Under the pieces are notes generated by a model. It did no database searches, was not told where the DNA came from, and was given only the letters and a program-made list of their open reading frames with translations. 46,266 nt of DNA, taken from positions 1 to 46,266 of the forward strand of contig JANYKU010000007.1 in the NCBI GenBank assembly GCA_025358075.1, in the 5' to 3' direction. Below are positions 1 to 9,346 of the stretch, piece by piece (positions within the stretch are counted from its first letter, which is position 1; every line of letters starts with the position of its first letter). The translations under genes and the position numbers were made by a program. The stretch comes from Ilumatobacteraceae bacterium (GTDB lineage Bacteria > Actinomycetota > Acidimicrobiia > Acidimicrobiales > Ilumatobacteraceae).

Positions 1-779
1 TCGCTGGACGAACCCTGTTCCACGAGTGTCTTCCCCTCCTTCACGCGGCGGATGTCCGGCTTCTTATCACCTCGCATGATCGATTCTTGCAGCTCACGCT
101 CCAGCAGTGTCTCGACCTCGGTGACCAGCGCCGGCGAGTCCTCGTCGCCCCACGGGGTTCGCCTGCCGAACGACTCCGCCATCCACTTCTTGTACTCGGT
201 CACGCTGCTCTTGGCGATCATGTCACCGCCGTTGTCGAACACCCAGTGGCGCGGAAAACCGGAAGCGCCGACCATTGCGGCCTCGCTCGTTCCATCGGTG
301 TGAATCGTGAGCTCCAGTGTCGTCCACGCGATCGGTGCGTGGTACTGGATGAACGGCGGGTGCTTCACGGCACGGGGCATCGGCGCCCCGGTTCGGCCGC
401 CCACGGCCTGGGTGAACGTGACTGCAGTCGCGGTGACTACCGGATCGCTGCAATGATCGGGCAGCTTCACCGCCGGGATCGTGATCGAACCGACTCCCAG
501 GCCGATCGTTGTTGCGCCGATCATGCCGCCGCCGCAATAGCCGCAATCGGTGATCTTGCCGTCGTCGTCGACGTCGATGTACGCCCGCAACTCGTTGGCG
601 AAACGAAATCGGTCGGCCTCGCGCAACTCCTCGATCACCCTGTGCGGGTCGGTGCCCAGCGAGTCGGGCGGAGGCGGATCGTGATGAGCGAGCTTCATCC
701 GTGTGGCCATCTTGCCCATGCCTTCCAGCAGATCCGACGGGATCCACGACACGGTGGTGATGCTGCGTTCGATTCTCAT
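1..779 (-). CDS. Cyclic nucleotide-binding domain protein (C-terminus off the left edge)
   Basis: The minus-strand frame is open from an ATG at 779 to the window edge, giving about 259 visible residues. A strong AGGAGG at 785-790 sits 5 nt before the start. The protein begins MRIERSITTVSWIPSDLL and has a conserved-looking glycine-rich stretch with DCGYCGGGMIG near residue 80. The last visible segment, RRVKEGKTLVEQG, matches the entry strands of a CAP_ED cyclic-nucleotide-binding fold. The phosphate-binding cassette would lie beyond the edge. It resembles actinobacterial proteins with a unique N-terminal module followed by a cNMP-binding domain; I do not know the role of the N-terminal module. 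It is divergent from the permease operon at 941 and lies in the same neighbourhood as a nucleotide cyclase at 8000, which makes it a candidate effector for that second messenger. Whether a DNA-binding domain follows is unknown. Confidence 0.75.
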   Translation of the reverse strand, partial: MRIERSITTVSWIPSDLLEGMGKMATRMKLAHHDPPPPDSLGTDPHRVIEELREADRFRFANELRAYIDVDDDGKITDCGYCGGGMIGATTIGLGVGSITIPAVKLPDHCSDPVVTATAVTFTQAVGGRTGAPMPRAVKHPPFIQYHAPIAWTTLELTIHTDGTSEAAMVGASGFPRHWVFDNGGDMIAKSSVTEYKKWMAESFGRRTPWGDEDSPALVTEVETLLERELQESIMRGDKKPDIRRVKEGKTLVEQGSSS

Positions 780-870
780 GATGTCCTCCTGGAGTTCAGG
801 GCGATTCCTGACTTGATCGTGCGCTTCGATCGCTGTCCCTTCCAGGGCACTGACTCGTCTCTCGGAGGTG

Positions 871-890
871 TGCTGGCATCCCTGCGGGAC
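871..890 (+). promoter_or_regulatory. 20-bp motif upstream of first permease, copy 1
   Basis: TGCTGGCATCCCTGCGGGAC differs at one position from the 20 bases at 7931-7950. This copy lies 50 bp before the GTG of the first FtsX gene, in the divergent region with the cNMP-binding protein. A shared operator or promoter element is inferred; no protein is known to bind it. Confidence 0.45.
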
Positions 891-940
891 GGGTGCCCGT
901 GCCCCTCCCTCAGGTCGGCCATTTGAGGTTCAATACATCG

Positions 941-3247
941 GTGAACGCGGGGGTCGTACTGTGGGCGCGCTGCGAATTGCGCCGCCGCTGGGGCACGCTG
1001 TTGTTCCTTGCCGTTCTCGTTGCCGTCGGCGGTGGTGCCAGCGTCGGCGCGGTCGCCGGTGCCCGCCGGACGGAGACCGCCTTCGGTCGAATGCTCGTCG
1101 CGACCCACCAGCCGAACCTCGCGGTCAACGGTGCCGGCCAAGATGGATTCGCCGATCTCGATCCGAGCCTGCTTGATCGCGTCATGAAGATCCATGGCGT
1201 CAACGGTGCGGCCGAGTTCGCTTTCGTGGCGGTTGCACCCGAGGGCTTCTCCAACTTCTTCGCGCTGGCACTCATCGACCGGAGGGGCGAAGCCACCCGG
1301 CCACTCCTGCTCCAAGGCAAACCGATCGAGGACTTCAAGACGCTCCGATCCGACGACGTGTTCGTGAACGAGTCGATGGGCAATCATCTCAGCAAGGGAG
1401 CCGGCGACACCGTGCTGCTCCGGTCGCTCACGCCCGACCAATTCGTGGCTTCGCTCGGCCAGGACACGGCGATGGTGCCCGGCGGACCGACCGTGAACGC
1501 TCGGATTGCTGGCGTGAGCCGAAGTCCAGAGGATGTCAGCGATGCTCCCGATCCGTTCCTCTTGCTCCCCCCGGCGTACTACGAGAAGTACCACGACGCC
1601 ATTGGTGGCTGCCTGTGCAACGTCTTGGTCAACGCCGATCCGGGATCGGTCGACCAGGTCACGGCTGAGTTGAAGAAGATCTACCCCAATGCGGCCATCG
1701 AAGCGACGGAAGATCTCGCCGGCCGGATCACCGACACGGTCGCCCTTCAGCGGCGCACCTGGTTGCTGATCGCCTTGACCGCTGCACTCGCCGGGGGCGT
1801 GGCGTTGTTCCAGGCCAGCGGCCGCGCAGCGCGCATCTTGCTGACGGGTGATGACGCCCGTCGGGCGCTCGGCATGACTCGGCGCGAGCGGCGGCTCGGT
1901 CGCCTGCTCGTGCTCACTCCGGCAATCGTGGTCGGCGCGGCCGCCGCGATCGGGGTTGCGTATCTGCTGTCGCCCCTCGCGCCCGTCGGGCTCACTCGAC
2001 TGGCGGAACCCTCGCCCGGCCTGCGGTGGGAGGGGGCGGTGTTGGTTCCCGGCCTCGGCCTCGTACTCGTGGTGTCGGTAGCGGTGGCGGGCATCGCCAC
2101 GGCCGTCGGACGCCATCACACTGCCGGCCATCGCGCCACTGCGAAGGTCGGGGGACCCCAGATCGCGCTCGGCAACCGGCTGGCGTTCGGACCGGGACGG
2201 GGCGCCATCATCGGAGTCCTGCTCTCGACCGCCGGTCTCGTGGGAGCGCTGACGCTCGAGCACTCACTCGACCATGTGCTGGCGACACCGGCGCTCTACG
2301 GCGCCGATTTCGATGCCAGCAACTTCCTCGACAGCGCCGAAGACAAGCGAGGGCTCGGCGGTCAACTGACACCGGACCCCGATGTCGATGCCGTCGGTCT
2401 GGTGTGGGCGTATTTGGGCACAACGCTTCACATCGTCGGACCGAGTGGCGAGGCGGATGTCGACGCCCACGCCTACGAGAGCATGAAGGGGACGATGACG
2501 ATCGCGCAGACCGAAGGCCGTGAGCCCGTTCGCAACGACGAGGTAGCGGTCGGTCGCGGCTTGATGGGTCAGATCGGTGCCAGGCTCGGCGACCGCATCA
2601 CCGCGCAAGGAATCCATGGAGACATCGAGCTGACCATCGTCGGTGACAACCTCGATCCGGGTGTCGATGTTGCCGGGCATGGGTTCGCGATGACCGTCAA
2701 CGGCCTTTCGGCCTTGGGTGACGCGTCGGTCCAAGGCACAGTGATTCGCTTCGCCCGCGGCACCGATCATGCCGCCCTCATCAAGCGATATTCGGCCCTG
2801 GGGTTCGCGCCGGTGACCCCTCCATCGGAGGTCGGCCACATCGGCCAGCTGGGCGGGCTGCCGGGCCGTGTCGGGCAGTTGCTCACGCTGTTAGGGCTCG
2901 CGGCATTGCTGAACGCCGTGGTGCTGACTCTGCGATCCGGCCGCCGCGAGATCGCCCTCCACCGCGCGTTCGGGTTCACCAGTGCCCAAGTGGTTCGCGT
3001 GCACCTGTGGCAGAGCCTCGTCACGACCTTCACCGGCGTCGTCATCGGCGGAAGCCTGGGCTTCATCGTCGGTCGGGCAATCGACCGCCAGCTCGTGGCT
3101 AACGTCGGCGCGATCGCCGAAACCGTGCTGCCCGTTCAGGTGTGGGTCGCGGCAATCGGGATCGTCGTGGTGTGCCTCGGCGCCGGAGTGATCACCAGCG
3201 CGCTCGCCCTGCGCCACCGCCCAGGATTCGAATTGCGAACCGAGTGA
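941..3247 (+). CDS. FtsX/MacB-type ABC transporter permease 1
   Basis: This is a permease of about 768 residues with two FtsX halves. One membrane segment near the N-terminus is followed by an extracytoplasmic MacB_PCD-like region. A central group of three to four membrane segments lies around residues 260-430, then a second periplasmic region and three C-terminal membrane segments. The motif GARRTETAF after the first segment recurs in the next two genes. I chose GTG 941 (VNAGVVLWARCELRRRW) because homologous permeases start just before the basic RRRW stretch and GAGG lies at 925-928. An in-frame ATG at 893 is an alternative. No ATPase domain is fused; the ATPase is likely the one at 9343. 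MacB/LolC-type permeases transmit mechanical force to extrude lipoproteins, peptides or antibiotics; the substrate here is unknown. Confidence 0.85.
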   Translation: MNAGVVLWARCELRRRWGTLLFLAVLVAVGGGASVGAVAGARRTETAFGRMLVATHQPNLAVNGAGQDGFADLDPSLLDRVMKIHGVNGAAEFAFVAVAPEGFSNFFALALIDRRGEATRPLLLQGKPIEDFKTLRSDDVFVNESMGNHLSKGAGDTVLLRSLTPDQFVASLGQDTAMVPGGPTVNARIAGVSRSPEDVSDAPDPFLLLPPAYYEKYHDAIGGCLCNVLVNADPGSVDQVTAELKKIYPNAAIEATEDLAGRITDTVALQRRTWLLIALTAALAGGVALFQASGRAARILLTGDDARRALGMTRRERRLGRLLVLTPAIVVGAAAAIGVAYLLSPLAPVGLTRLAEPSPGLRWEGAVLVPGLGLVLVVSVAVAGIATAVGRHHTAGHRATAKVGGPQIALGNRLAFGPGRGAIIGVLLSTAGLVGALTLEHSLDHVLATPALYGADFDASNFLDSAEDKRGLGGQLTPDPDVDAVGLVWAYLGTTLHIVGPSGEADVDAHAYESMKGTMTIAQTEGREPVRNDEVAVGRGLMGQIGARLGDRITAQGIHGDIELTIVGDNLDPGVDVAGHGFAMTVNGLSALGDASVQGTVIRFARGTDHAALIKRYSALGFAPVTPPSEVGHIGQLGGLPGRVGQLLTLLGLAALLNAVVLTLRSGRREIALHRAFGFTSAQVVRVHLWQSLVTTFTGVVIGGSLGFIVGRAIDRQLVANVGAIAETVLPVQVWVAAIGIVVVCLGAGVITSALALRHRPGFELRTE

Positions 3248-3260
3248 CGGCGACCGCCTG

Positions 3261-5609
3261 ATGGGCCCGATCCTGACCATCGTCGCCTGGCAACTGCGCC
3301 GAAGCTGGCGTGCACTCGGCATCCTCAGCCTGGCCGTCGCGTTGACGGCCGGCTTCGTGATGACCGCCACCACCGGGGCACGACGCACGGCATCGGCGTG
3401 GCCGCGTTTGCGCGCGTACACCAAGGCTCCCGACGTCGAGTCATGGGTCTACAGCCGTGCCGACGAGCTCGAGGCGGCATTCCGAGCGCGACCCGAGGTG
3501 CTGGCTACCGGGCAGTACGCCTGGATGTTCGTCTACCCGGTTCTCGAGAGCCCACTTCCTCCTGAAGGGATGTACGTCGCGCTCTCCGACACCATTGGCA
3601 GGGACATCGCCGTGCCGACCATCGTCGCCGGCCGAGCCGCAGATCCGACGCGGGCCGATGAGCTGACCCTCAACGAGGCGTACGCCCAGCAGCTCGGCCT
3701 TCGGCCCGGTGTTCGCGTCGAGTTGCGTTCCAACCCCGACACCGTGGTGCAGACCGCGACCGTGGTGGGCATCCACCGCGGCACTCGTGACCTCAACGAA
3801 GATGCCGGCGCGGCCAGCGCCCTGCTCACCCCTGCCTTCGGCCGCCGCTGGTTCCAGCAATACCGCGATGCCTTCGAGAAGGCAAGCCCCGAAGGCTTCC
3901 CCACGGTCGTCTCGGCGCGCTTCTCGCCCGGAACCGACCTGGACAGGGTGACCGCCGACCTCCGACAGCAGTTCCCTGACCAATCACCCGCCCGCGTCGA
4001 CGACGACACGACCGCGCTGAACGACGCACTCAGCGCCCAGCGCACTGCCTACACGCTGCTCGCTGCAATCGGCGGGGTTGGCGGGGTCGGCGCGCTCGGG
4101 CAGGCGCTCAGTCGACGCATCAAGCGAAGCACTGACGAGCTGGCGGTGCTGTCGGTTCTGGGGCTCAGCCGCTCGCAGCGGCTGGTCGCCGTGCTCGGTG
4201 CGCCGTTGACCGCAATTGTGATCGGAGCAGCCGTGGCTCCGGCGTTTGCGTATGCGGCATCGGGGACCGTCCCACGCGGCTTGGCGCGGCGTGTCGATCC
4301 GACTACCGGGCGGCACGTCGACCTGCTCGTCGGCCTCCTCGGCATCGGTGTGGCCGTCATGCTGATGGGGCTTGTCGGCGTCGCAGCCGCGGCGAGATCG
4401 ACGATCCGCTCCGACGGCGCGGCGATCGGCACCCGCAGAGCAACCACCATCACTGCTCCTTCGCGACTGTTCGGGCTGCGCGTTGCAGAAGGGTGGGCAA
4501 CACGTGCGAACCGCACCACGGCGCGCGCGCAGATCACCGGCCTGGTGGGAGCCATCGCCCTTGTTGCTGCCGTAGCCACATGGACGGCTTGCGCTCATCA
4601 CGTGAGCGCCCAACCGCAGACGTGGGGGTGGCGGTGGGATGCCACCGTGGAGATCAACGAGAAGAAGTTGTCGACCAACACCAACTACATGACCGGCCAA
4701 GACATGTGGCCACTGGTCTCCGGTCTTGGGAAGCGATTGGTCAACAACGACGACATCGTGTCCGCAATCGCCGCCGTGCAAGACGGCACGGTCACCATCG
4801 ATGGCCACCAGGTCGAGGCGGCGGTGATCGAGAACAGTCGAGGCACGATCTGGCCGGCGCTCGTGCGTGGGAACGCGGCGCGAGCACCCGACGAATTCGA
4901 CGCTGGTCAAGATCTGATCAACAGAGCCGGGTGGAAGCTCGGCGATCAGATCCCTGTGGGGCCGACATCCTTGCGCCTCGTCGGTGAGATCGTGTCTCCA
5001 ACGTTCGGCAACGGCAGCTTCGGCCAGACGGTGGTCATGTCCTCGCTAGCGCTCGATCGGATCGGTGGCTTCGAGAACACGAACAGCAGCTACCTCTTCG
5101 TCGACCTGGCTCCAGGCGCGACAAGGACTGCTCTCTCCGCGGCGATCGGCGATCAGTTCGACATCCTCGACCCGATCCCGCCGTCTCCGGTGCTGGGGTT
5201 GAGGGCCATCGGCGGCGTCGACGAACTGCTCCTGGCTTTCATCGTGGCGGTTGGCACTGCCGCGCTCGTGCACGGCGTGCGCAGTGCGACCCGGCAGCGC
5301 CGACGCGACCACGCAGTGATGCGAGCCCTCGGTGCCCGGTCACCGTTCATCGCCGCTGCCACCGCTTGGCACACGAGCTTCATTCTCGGAATCGGTGCAG
5401 TCGTCGGCATCCCTGTCGGCTGGATCGTCGGCCGGCTGGTGTGGGACAGAACGGCCGCCGGGATGGGCGTCGTCGTCGAACATGCGTCGCCGCTGCCGAT
5501 GCTCGCCGCGATCGTCGCCGGCACGATCGCCATCGGTTCGCTGGTCGCTGCCACGCTCGGCGCAGTGGCCGCGCGCCGACCGAGCACACGATTGCTGCGG
5601 CAGGAATGA
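3261..5609 (+). CDS. FtsX/MacB-type ABC transporter permease 2
   Basis: This is a 782-residue permease that starts 13 nt after permease 1 and has the same layout: an N-terminal membrane segment followed by GARRTASAW, a first extracytoplasmic domain, a central membrane cluster around residues 265-400, a second extracytoplasmic domain, and C-terminal segments after HAVMRALGARSPF. The HAVMRALGA motif is the usual FtsX cytoplasmic loop. It is a paralogue of the genes on either side, probably from tandem duplication. Its stop overlaps the next start (ATGA at 5606), so the genes are translationally coupled. Three different permeases beside one ATPase suggest either alternative complexes or heterodimers; that is inference. 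Confidence 0.87.
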   Translation: MGPILTIVAWQLRRSWRALGILSLAVALTAGFVMTATTGARRTASAWPRLRAYTKAPDVESWVYSRADELEAAFRARPEVLATGQYAWMFVYPVLESPLPPEGMYVALSDTIGRDIAVPTIVAGRAADPTRADELTLNEAYAQQLGLRPGVRVELRSNPDTVVQTATVVGIHRGTRDLNEDAGAASALLTPAFGRRWFQQYRDAFEKASPEGFPTVVSARFSPGTDLDRVTADLRQQFPDQSPARVDDDTTALNDALSAQRTAYTLLAAIGGVGGVGALGQALSRRIKRSTDELAVLSVLGLSRSQRLVAVLGAPLTAIVIGAAVAPAFAYAASGTVPRGLARRVDPTTGRHVDLLVGLLGIGVAVMLMGLVGVAAAARSTIRSDGAAIGTRRATTITAPSRLFGLRVAEGWATRANRTTARAQITGLVGAIALVAAVATWTACAHHVSAQPQTWGWRWDATVEINEKKLSTNTNYMTGQDMWPLVSGLGKRLVNNDDIVSAIAAVQDGTVTIDGHQVEAAVIENSRGTIWPALVRGNAARAPDEFDAGQDLINRAGWKLGDQIPVGPTSLRLVGEIVSPTFGNGSFGQTVVMSSLALDRIGGFENTNSSYLFVDLAPGATRTALSAAIGDQFDILDPIPPSPVLGLRAIGGVDELLLAFIVAVGTAALVHGVRSATRQRRRDHAVMRALGARSPFIAAATAWHTSFILGIGAVVGIPVGWIVGRLVWDRTAAGMGVVVEHASPLPMLAAIVAGTIAIGSLVAATLGAVAARRPSTRLLRQE

Positions 5610-7912
5610 GCAGCGGAATGAACGCGGCAGCGATCCGAGTGTTCGGTCGAACTCGCTGGCGCCGCGACTGGCCGGCTCTGGTGCTGCTCGCTGTCGCAGT
5701 CGCCTGCTCGGCGGGCCTGGTGATGACCGCCGCAATCGGCGCCAGGCGAGCGGGCTCCGCCTGGGCACGCTTCGCCCGCGATACCCGATCGCCCGACGTG
5801 TTCAAGGACGTCCCGACCGACGACGGTGAAGCCGCACTCGCCGACGTGCTCGCGAGACCCGGTGTGCGGACCGCCGCCCTCATGGGTTACATGACCCTGG
5901 CTCCGGAAGGACGGGTTCCACCGGGAGCCAAGCCGCCTGGAGCCTTCGTCGGTCTGTCAGCGGGCTTCGGCAGCGCCATCTACCGCCCACTCATCCTTCA
6001 GGGTCGGGCCGCTGATCCCACACGGTCCGATGAGCTCACGATCAACCAGAAGATGGCTGACCTCACGGGGCTCGGCCTCGGTGATCGGGTCACCATCGTC
6101 TCGTATCCCGCAGTGGTGCACCAGCCGGCGACGATTGTCGGAATACAGGCCGGCCCGCTCGACGTCACGCTCAATGCGGCACAGCCGGGGGCACTGATGA
6201 CACCGGCCTTCGGTGCAGCATGGTTCGACAAGTACCTCGGGTCACTGAAGCCCGAGGATCGGTCGATGTACACAAAGGTTCTGATGGCGCGGGTGCCGGC
6301 CAAGCGGGATCAGGCTCCATTCTTGGCCGAGGGCTTCATCCCCGGACAGGCGTTCGGCCAGGAGGCAATCGGTGGGCTCAACGCGCAACGAACGGCCTTT
6401 GCTGTACTTGCCCTCGCCGGGGCGATCGGTACCGTGTTGGCGACGGGCCAAGCGATCTCGCGTCGAGTGCGGCGCGAAGCCGGCCAGCTACCGGTGCTCG
6501 CCGCCATGGGGCTCACCCCACGAGGCCGCCAGATGGCCGTGGCGCTGGCGCCGTGGACGGCTGCGGCGATCGGTCTCGCATGTGCGCCGGCCGTGGCGTT
6601 CATGGCGAGCCCGGTGGTGTCGACCGGCGTAGCCCGGATTCTCGAAGTCGATCGGCCACACATCATCGACCTCACCGTGATGTTGCCGGGAATCGGGACA
6701 GCCCTTGTGGTCTTGGCAATCATCGCCTGGGCGTCGGCGCGACACAGCGACACACAGCCAAAGATCGCGAGCCCACATCCGTCGCCGGTCGCTCTACCTG
6801 GACCGGCCGGGCTGTTCGGCGGACGTGCGGCAGTCGGGTGGTCGACGCCGGCGGCTCGCACCGTCGCTCGCTCCCACCTCGCCGGTGCGTTCTTGGGACT
6901 TGCAGCCGTCACTGGAGTCTGCGTGTGGTCAGGCGCCGCCCGCCACGTTGTCGCGACACCGTCGTGGTACGGAGTCACCTGGGATGCAACCGTCGAACCG
7001 GCCGAGGATGTTCAGTTCTCGTTCGATCCGGCGGTGCTCACCGGCGCGGCTTCGCGGATCTCTGCTGATCCGAGCGTTGGCGCCACGATCGCCAGCGTGG
7101 TCGCCGGCATGTACGACGCCGTGCCGGACAGCCCCGAGATCGACGAGATCGATCGGGCCAAGACCACCTGGTGGCCCACCGTGACCGCCGGCCGCGCACC
7201 GGTGGCCGACAACGAGGTCACGGTCGGCGTCGGCGTACACCTAGCACTGGGTAGCTCCGTCGAGATCGGGGGCCGAACACTGACCGTTGTCGGTCGACAC
7301 GTTCTCGCACCGCTGTCCAACGGCTCGCCGGGCGAGTCGATCGCAATGTCCCGCGCGGCGGTCCCCGATTTGTCGCTGACGTCACCCAACGTCGTGCTGC
7401 TCGTGCGGTTGGCGCCAGGTGCCAGTGTTGCGGACCTTCGTCGGCTGGCCGGCGATGGGCTCGCGGTCTACGGAACGGCCGACATGACGTTGGGTGATGT
7501 CGCCAACCTGGGGCGCAATGCGGGCCTGATCAACGTGTTGATGGCTGCCTGTGCCGCGCTCACGCTCGCTTCGTTTGCCAACGGATTGATCGTCGCAACT
7601 CGAACGCGCCGTGCCGACTACTCGACGCTTCGAGCGTTGGGGGCTCGGCAACGCACGATTGCCGGATCAATCGCGTGGCACGGATCACTCGTCGCGCTGA
7701 TCGGGGCGTTCATCGGCATCCCTGTCGGCGTCGTCGTCGGCCGCACTGTCTGGCGCCACACAGCCAGTGGAGTCAACGCCGTTCCCGATCTCTGGCGCTG
7801 GCCCGCCGATGCCGCCGCAGTTGCCGCCGCGACGGTCGTTGTCGCTGGGCTCGTTGTAGTCGGCTGTACTGTCATCCCCGGACGACGCCCGTCAACTCGC
7901 CGGTCCGAGTAG
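5606..7912 (+). CDS. FtsX/MacB-type ABC transporter permease 3
   Basis: This is a 768-residue permease. The ATG at 5606 overlaps the previous stop in an ATGA, and a second in-frame ATG at 5618 is also possible. The frame stays open upstream to 5366, but that part overlaps the conserved C-terminus of permease 2 and is rejected. The layout matches the other two: GARRAGSAWARF after the first membrane segment, a central membrane cluster around residues 255-400, and the FtsX loop YSTLRALGARQRT before the C-terminal membrane segments. It is the last permease before an 87-bp gap that carries the second copy of the 20-bp motif, so transcription may restart there. Confidence 0.86.
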   Translation: MSSGMNAAAIRVFGRTRWRRDWPALVLLAVAVACSAGLVMTAAIGARRAGSAWARFARDTRSPDVFKDVPTDDGEAALADVLARPGVRTAALMGYMTLAPEGRVPPGAKPPGAFVGLSAGFGSAIYRPLILQGRAADPTRSDELTINQKMADLTGLGLGDRVTIVSYPAVVHQPATIVGIQAGPLDVTLNAAQPGALMTPAFGAAWFDKYLGSLKPEDRSMYTKVLMARVPAKRDQAPFLAEGFIPGQAFGQEAIGGLNAQRTAFAVLALAGAIGTVLATGQAISRRVRREAGQLPVLAAMGLTPRGRQMAVALAPWTAAAIGLACAPAVAFMASPVVSTGVARILEVDRPHIIDLTVMLPGIGTALVVLAIIAWASARHSDTQPKIASPHPSPVALPGPAGLFGGRAAVGWSTPAARTVARSHLAGAFLGLAAVTGVCVWSGAARHVVATPSWYGVTWDATVEPAEDVQFSFDPAVLTGAASRISADPSVGATIASVVAGMYDAVPDSPEIDEIDRAKTTWWPTVTAGRAPVADNEVTVGVGVHLALGSSVEIGGRTLTVVGRHVLAPLSNGSPGESIAMSRAAVPDLSLTSPNVVLLVRLAPGASVADLRRLAGDGLAVYGTADMTLGDVANLGRNAGLINVLMAACAALTLASFANGLIVATRTRRADYSTLRALGARQRTIAGSIAWHGSLVALIGAFIGIPVGVVVGRTVWRHTASGVNAVPDLWRWPADAAAVAAATVVVAGLVVVGCTVIPGRRPSTRRSE

Positions 7913-7930
7913 CAGGCCTGGGCACGGTGT

Positions 7931-7950
7931 TGCTGGCATCCCTGCGCGAC
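7931..7950 (+). promoter_or_regulatory. 20-bp motif upstream of cyclase regulator, copy 2
   Basis: TGCTGGCATCCCTGCGCGAC differs from the motif at 871-890 at a single position. It lies in the 87-bp gap before the response regulator/cyclase, 49 bp before its ATG. Its nearly identical distance to the next start (49-50 bp in both copies) supports a shared regulatory role. Confidence 0.45.
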
Positions 7951-7986
7951 ACAGGCTTGCCCCCTCGCACCACGGCGGAATCTGAG

Positions 7987-7999
7987 GGAGAATCTCTCC
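7987..7999 (+). promoter_or_regulatory. Small hairpin over the ribosome binding site
   Basis: GGAGA-ATC-TCTCC is a perfect 5-bp inverted repeat placed directly before ATG 8000. It includes most of the only Shine-Dalgarno match (GAGGGAG at 7984-7990). A stem here could limit translation of the cyclase. The stem is short and this is inference. Confidence 0.3.
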
Positions 8000-9346
8000 A
8001 TGGGAGCAATCACGGTGTTCGTCGCCGACGACAGCGTCTTCATTCGTGAAGGGGTCAAGGCGATGCTCTCGCGCCAGGCGGACCTCGAGATCGTCGGTGA
8101 GGCAGAAGATCACGACGGTCTTGTCGCAGGCGCAGAGGCCGCCGCGCCGAACGTGGTTGTCAGCGACATCCGCATGCCTCCCAACTTCCACCGCGAAGGC
8201 ATCGAGGCGTGCAAGCTCATCCGCAAGCGCCATCCCGGCACGGGCATCGTCATCCTCAGCCAGTACGACGACCCCGACTATGCGATCTCGCTGCTTTCCG
8301 AGGGCGCCGCCGGGTACGCCTACCTGCTGAAGGATCGCATCGCCGAGGGAGACCAGCTGGCCCGAGCGATTCGTGAAGTCGCCTCCGGTGGTTCCATGCT
8401 CGACCCCGCCGTGGTCAGCGCACTCATCAGCCCCGTGCGCCGCACCGGCGGCCTCGACGCCGAGGACGATGCGCTGCTGGAGATGATCGCCGAGGGCAAA
8501 CCGATCAAGGCCATCGCCGTGGCGACGAAGTCGACGCCGGGGGCGGTCGAGGCTCGCGTCGAGAGCCTGTTCCTTCGTCTCGCCGAGGGCGTGTCCATCG
8601 GTACCGCCGGAGCCCTCGACCGGCTGAAGCGGATCCATTCCGCCATCATCTCCAGGGAAGAGCAGGGCGAGTCGTTGTCACGCCTGCTGCCGACCGGGGT
8701 GGCCGAACGGATTCGTGCTCGTGGCGCTCATGCCGGCGACACCGAGCAACTCAAGGTCACGGTGTTGATGAGTGACATTCGCGGGTACTCGACGATCAGC
8801 GAGCACACCGACCCATCGTCGCTGGCCCAACAGCTCAACACTCACCGCGCCGAGATGAACAACGCGATTCTCTCGGTAGGCGGCACAGTCATGCAGTACG
8901 TCGGCGACGCTGTCATGGCAGTGTTCGGAGCCCCCGAACCCTCCCTCGATCACGCTGATCGAGCCCTCGTCGCCGCGCACTCCATGCACGCCGCCCAAGC
9001 GGCGGTAAACGCCCGCTGGATCACAGAAGGGCTGGAACCGTTCCCGCTCGGCATCGGTCTGTCGACCGGCGATGTGGCAGCGGCGCTGCTCGGCTCGGAG
9101 GAGCGACTGGAGTACACCGTTGTCGGCGACGCGGTCAACCTCTGCCAGCGCCTTCAACAGTTCGCCGCCGATGGCGAGATCGTCGTCAGCGACGCAACGT
9201 GGGACGCGCTCAGTGTGAAGCCGGAGGCCGAAGACCTCGGCCCCCATCTCGTGAAGGGACGGTCGACTCCCGTGCGACCGCGCAAGATTGCATCGATGAA
9301 CCAGAACGCGGCCGATTCGGTCGCCAGCCAGGAGGCAGCATCATGA
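8000..9346 (+). CDS. Response regulator with class III adenylate/guanylate cyclase output
   Basis: This 448-residue protein has a receiver at residues 5-125 (acidic pair D10/D11, phospho-acceptor D56 in SDIRMPP, K111). A degenerate LuxR-like helix-turn-helix follows at about 155-195 (LLEMIAEGKPIKAIAVATKS). A class III cyclase domain occupies about 250-430. Metal-binding aspartates are D259 (MSDIRGYS) and D303 (YVGDAVMAVFG); the transition-state pair is N380 and R384 (VNLCQR). The usual adenine-selecting lysine is replaced by Q299, while the partner T373 is present, so substrate preference is uncertain. The receiver closely resembles that of the NarL regulator at 15736. The stop overlaps the ATPase start (ATGA). 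It likely makes a cyclic nucleotide when phosphorylated by the kinase at 10124, with the cNMP-binding protein at 779 as possible receptor. Confidence 0.9.
   Translation: MGAITVFVADDSVFIREGVKAMLSRQADLEIVGEAEDHDGLVAGAEAAAPNVVVSDIRMPPNFHREGIEACKLIRKRHPGTGIVILSQYDDPDYAISLLSEGAAGYAYLLKDRIAEGDQLARAIREVASGGSMLDPAVVSALISPVRRTGGLDAEDDALLEMIAEGKPIKAIAVATKSTPGAVEARVESLFLRLAEGVSIGTAGALDRLKRIHSAIISREEQGESLSRLLPTGVAERIRARGAHAGDTEQLKVTVLMSDIRGYSTISEHTDPSSLAQQLNTHRAEMNNAILSVGGTVMQYVGDAVMAVFGAPEPSLDHADRALVAAHSMHAAQAAVNARWITEGLEPFPLGIGLSTGDVAAALLGSEERLEYTVVGDAVNLCQRLQQFAADGEIVVSDATWDALSVKPEAEDLGPHLVKGRSTPVRPRKIASMNQNAADSVASQEAAS

Noticed and set aside
929-938. Possible -10 (TTCAAT or TACATC) before GTG 941
   Set aside because: Neither hexamer fits TANNNT at the leaderless spacing, so it was not listed as a promoter.
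776-2263. Long open frame of 495 codons antisense to permease 1
   Set aside because: It is a high-GC shadow frame: its composition is Arg/Gly/Glu/His-rich with no domain pattern, and the plus strand has a clear FtsX protein.
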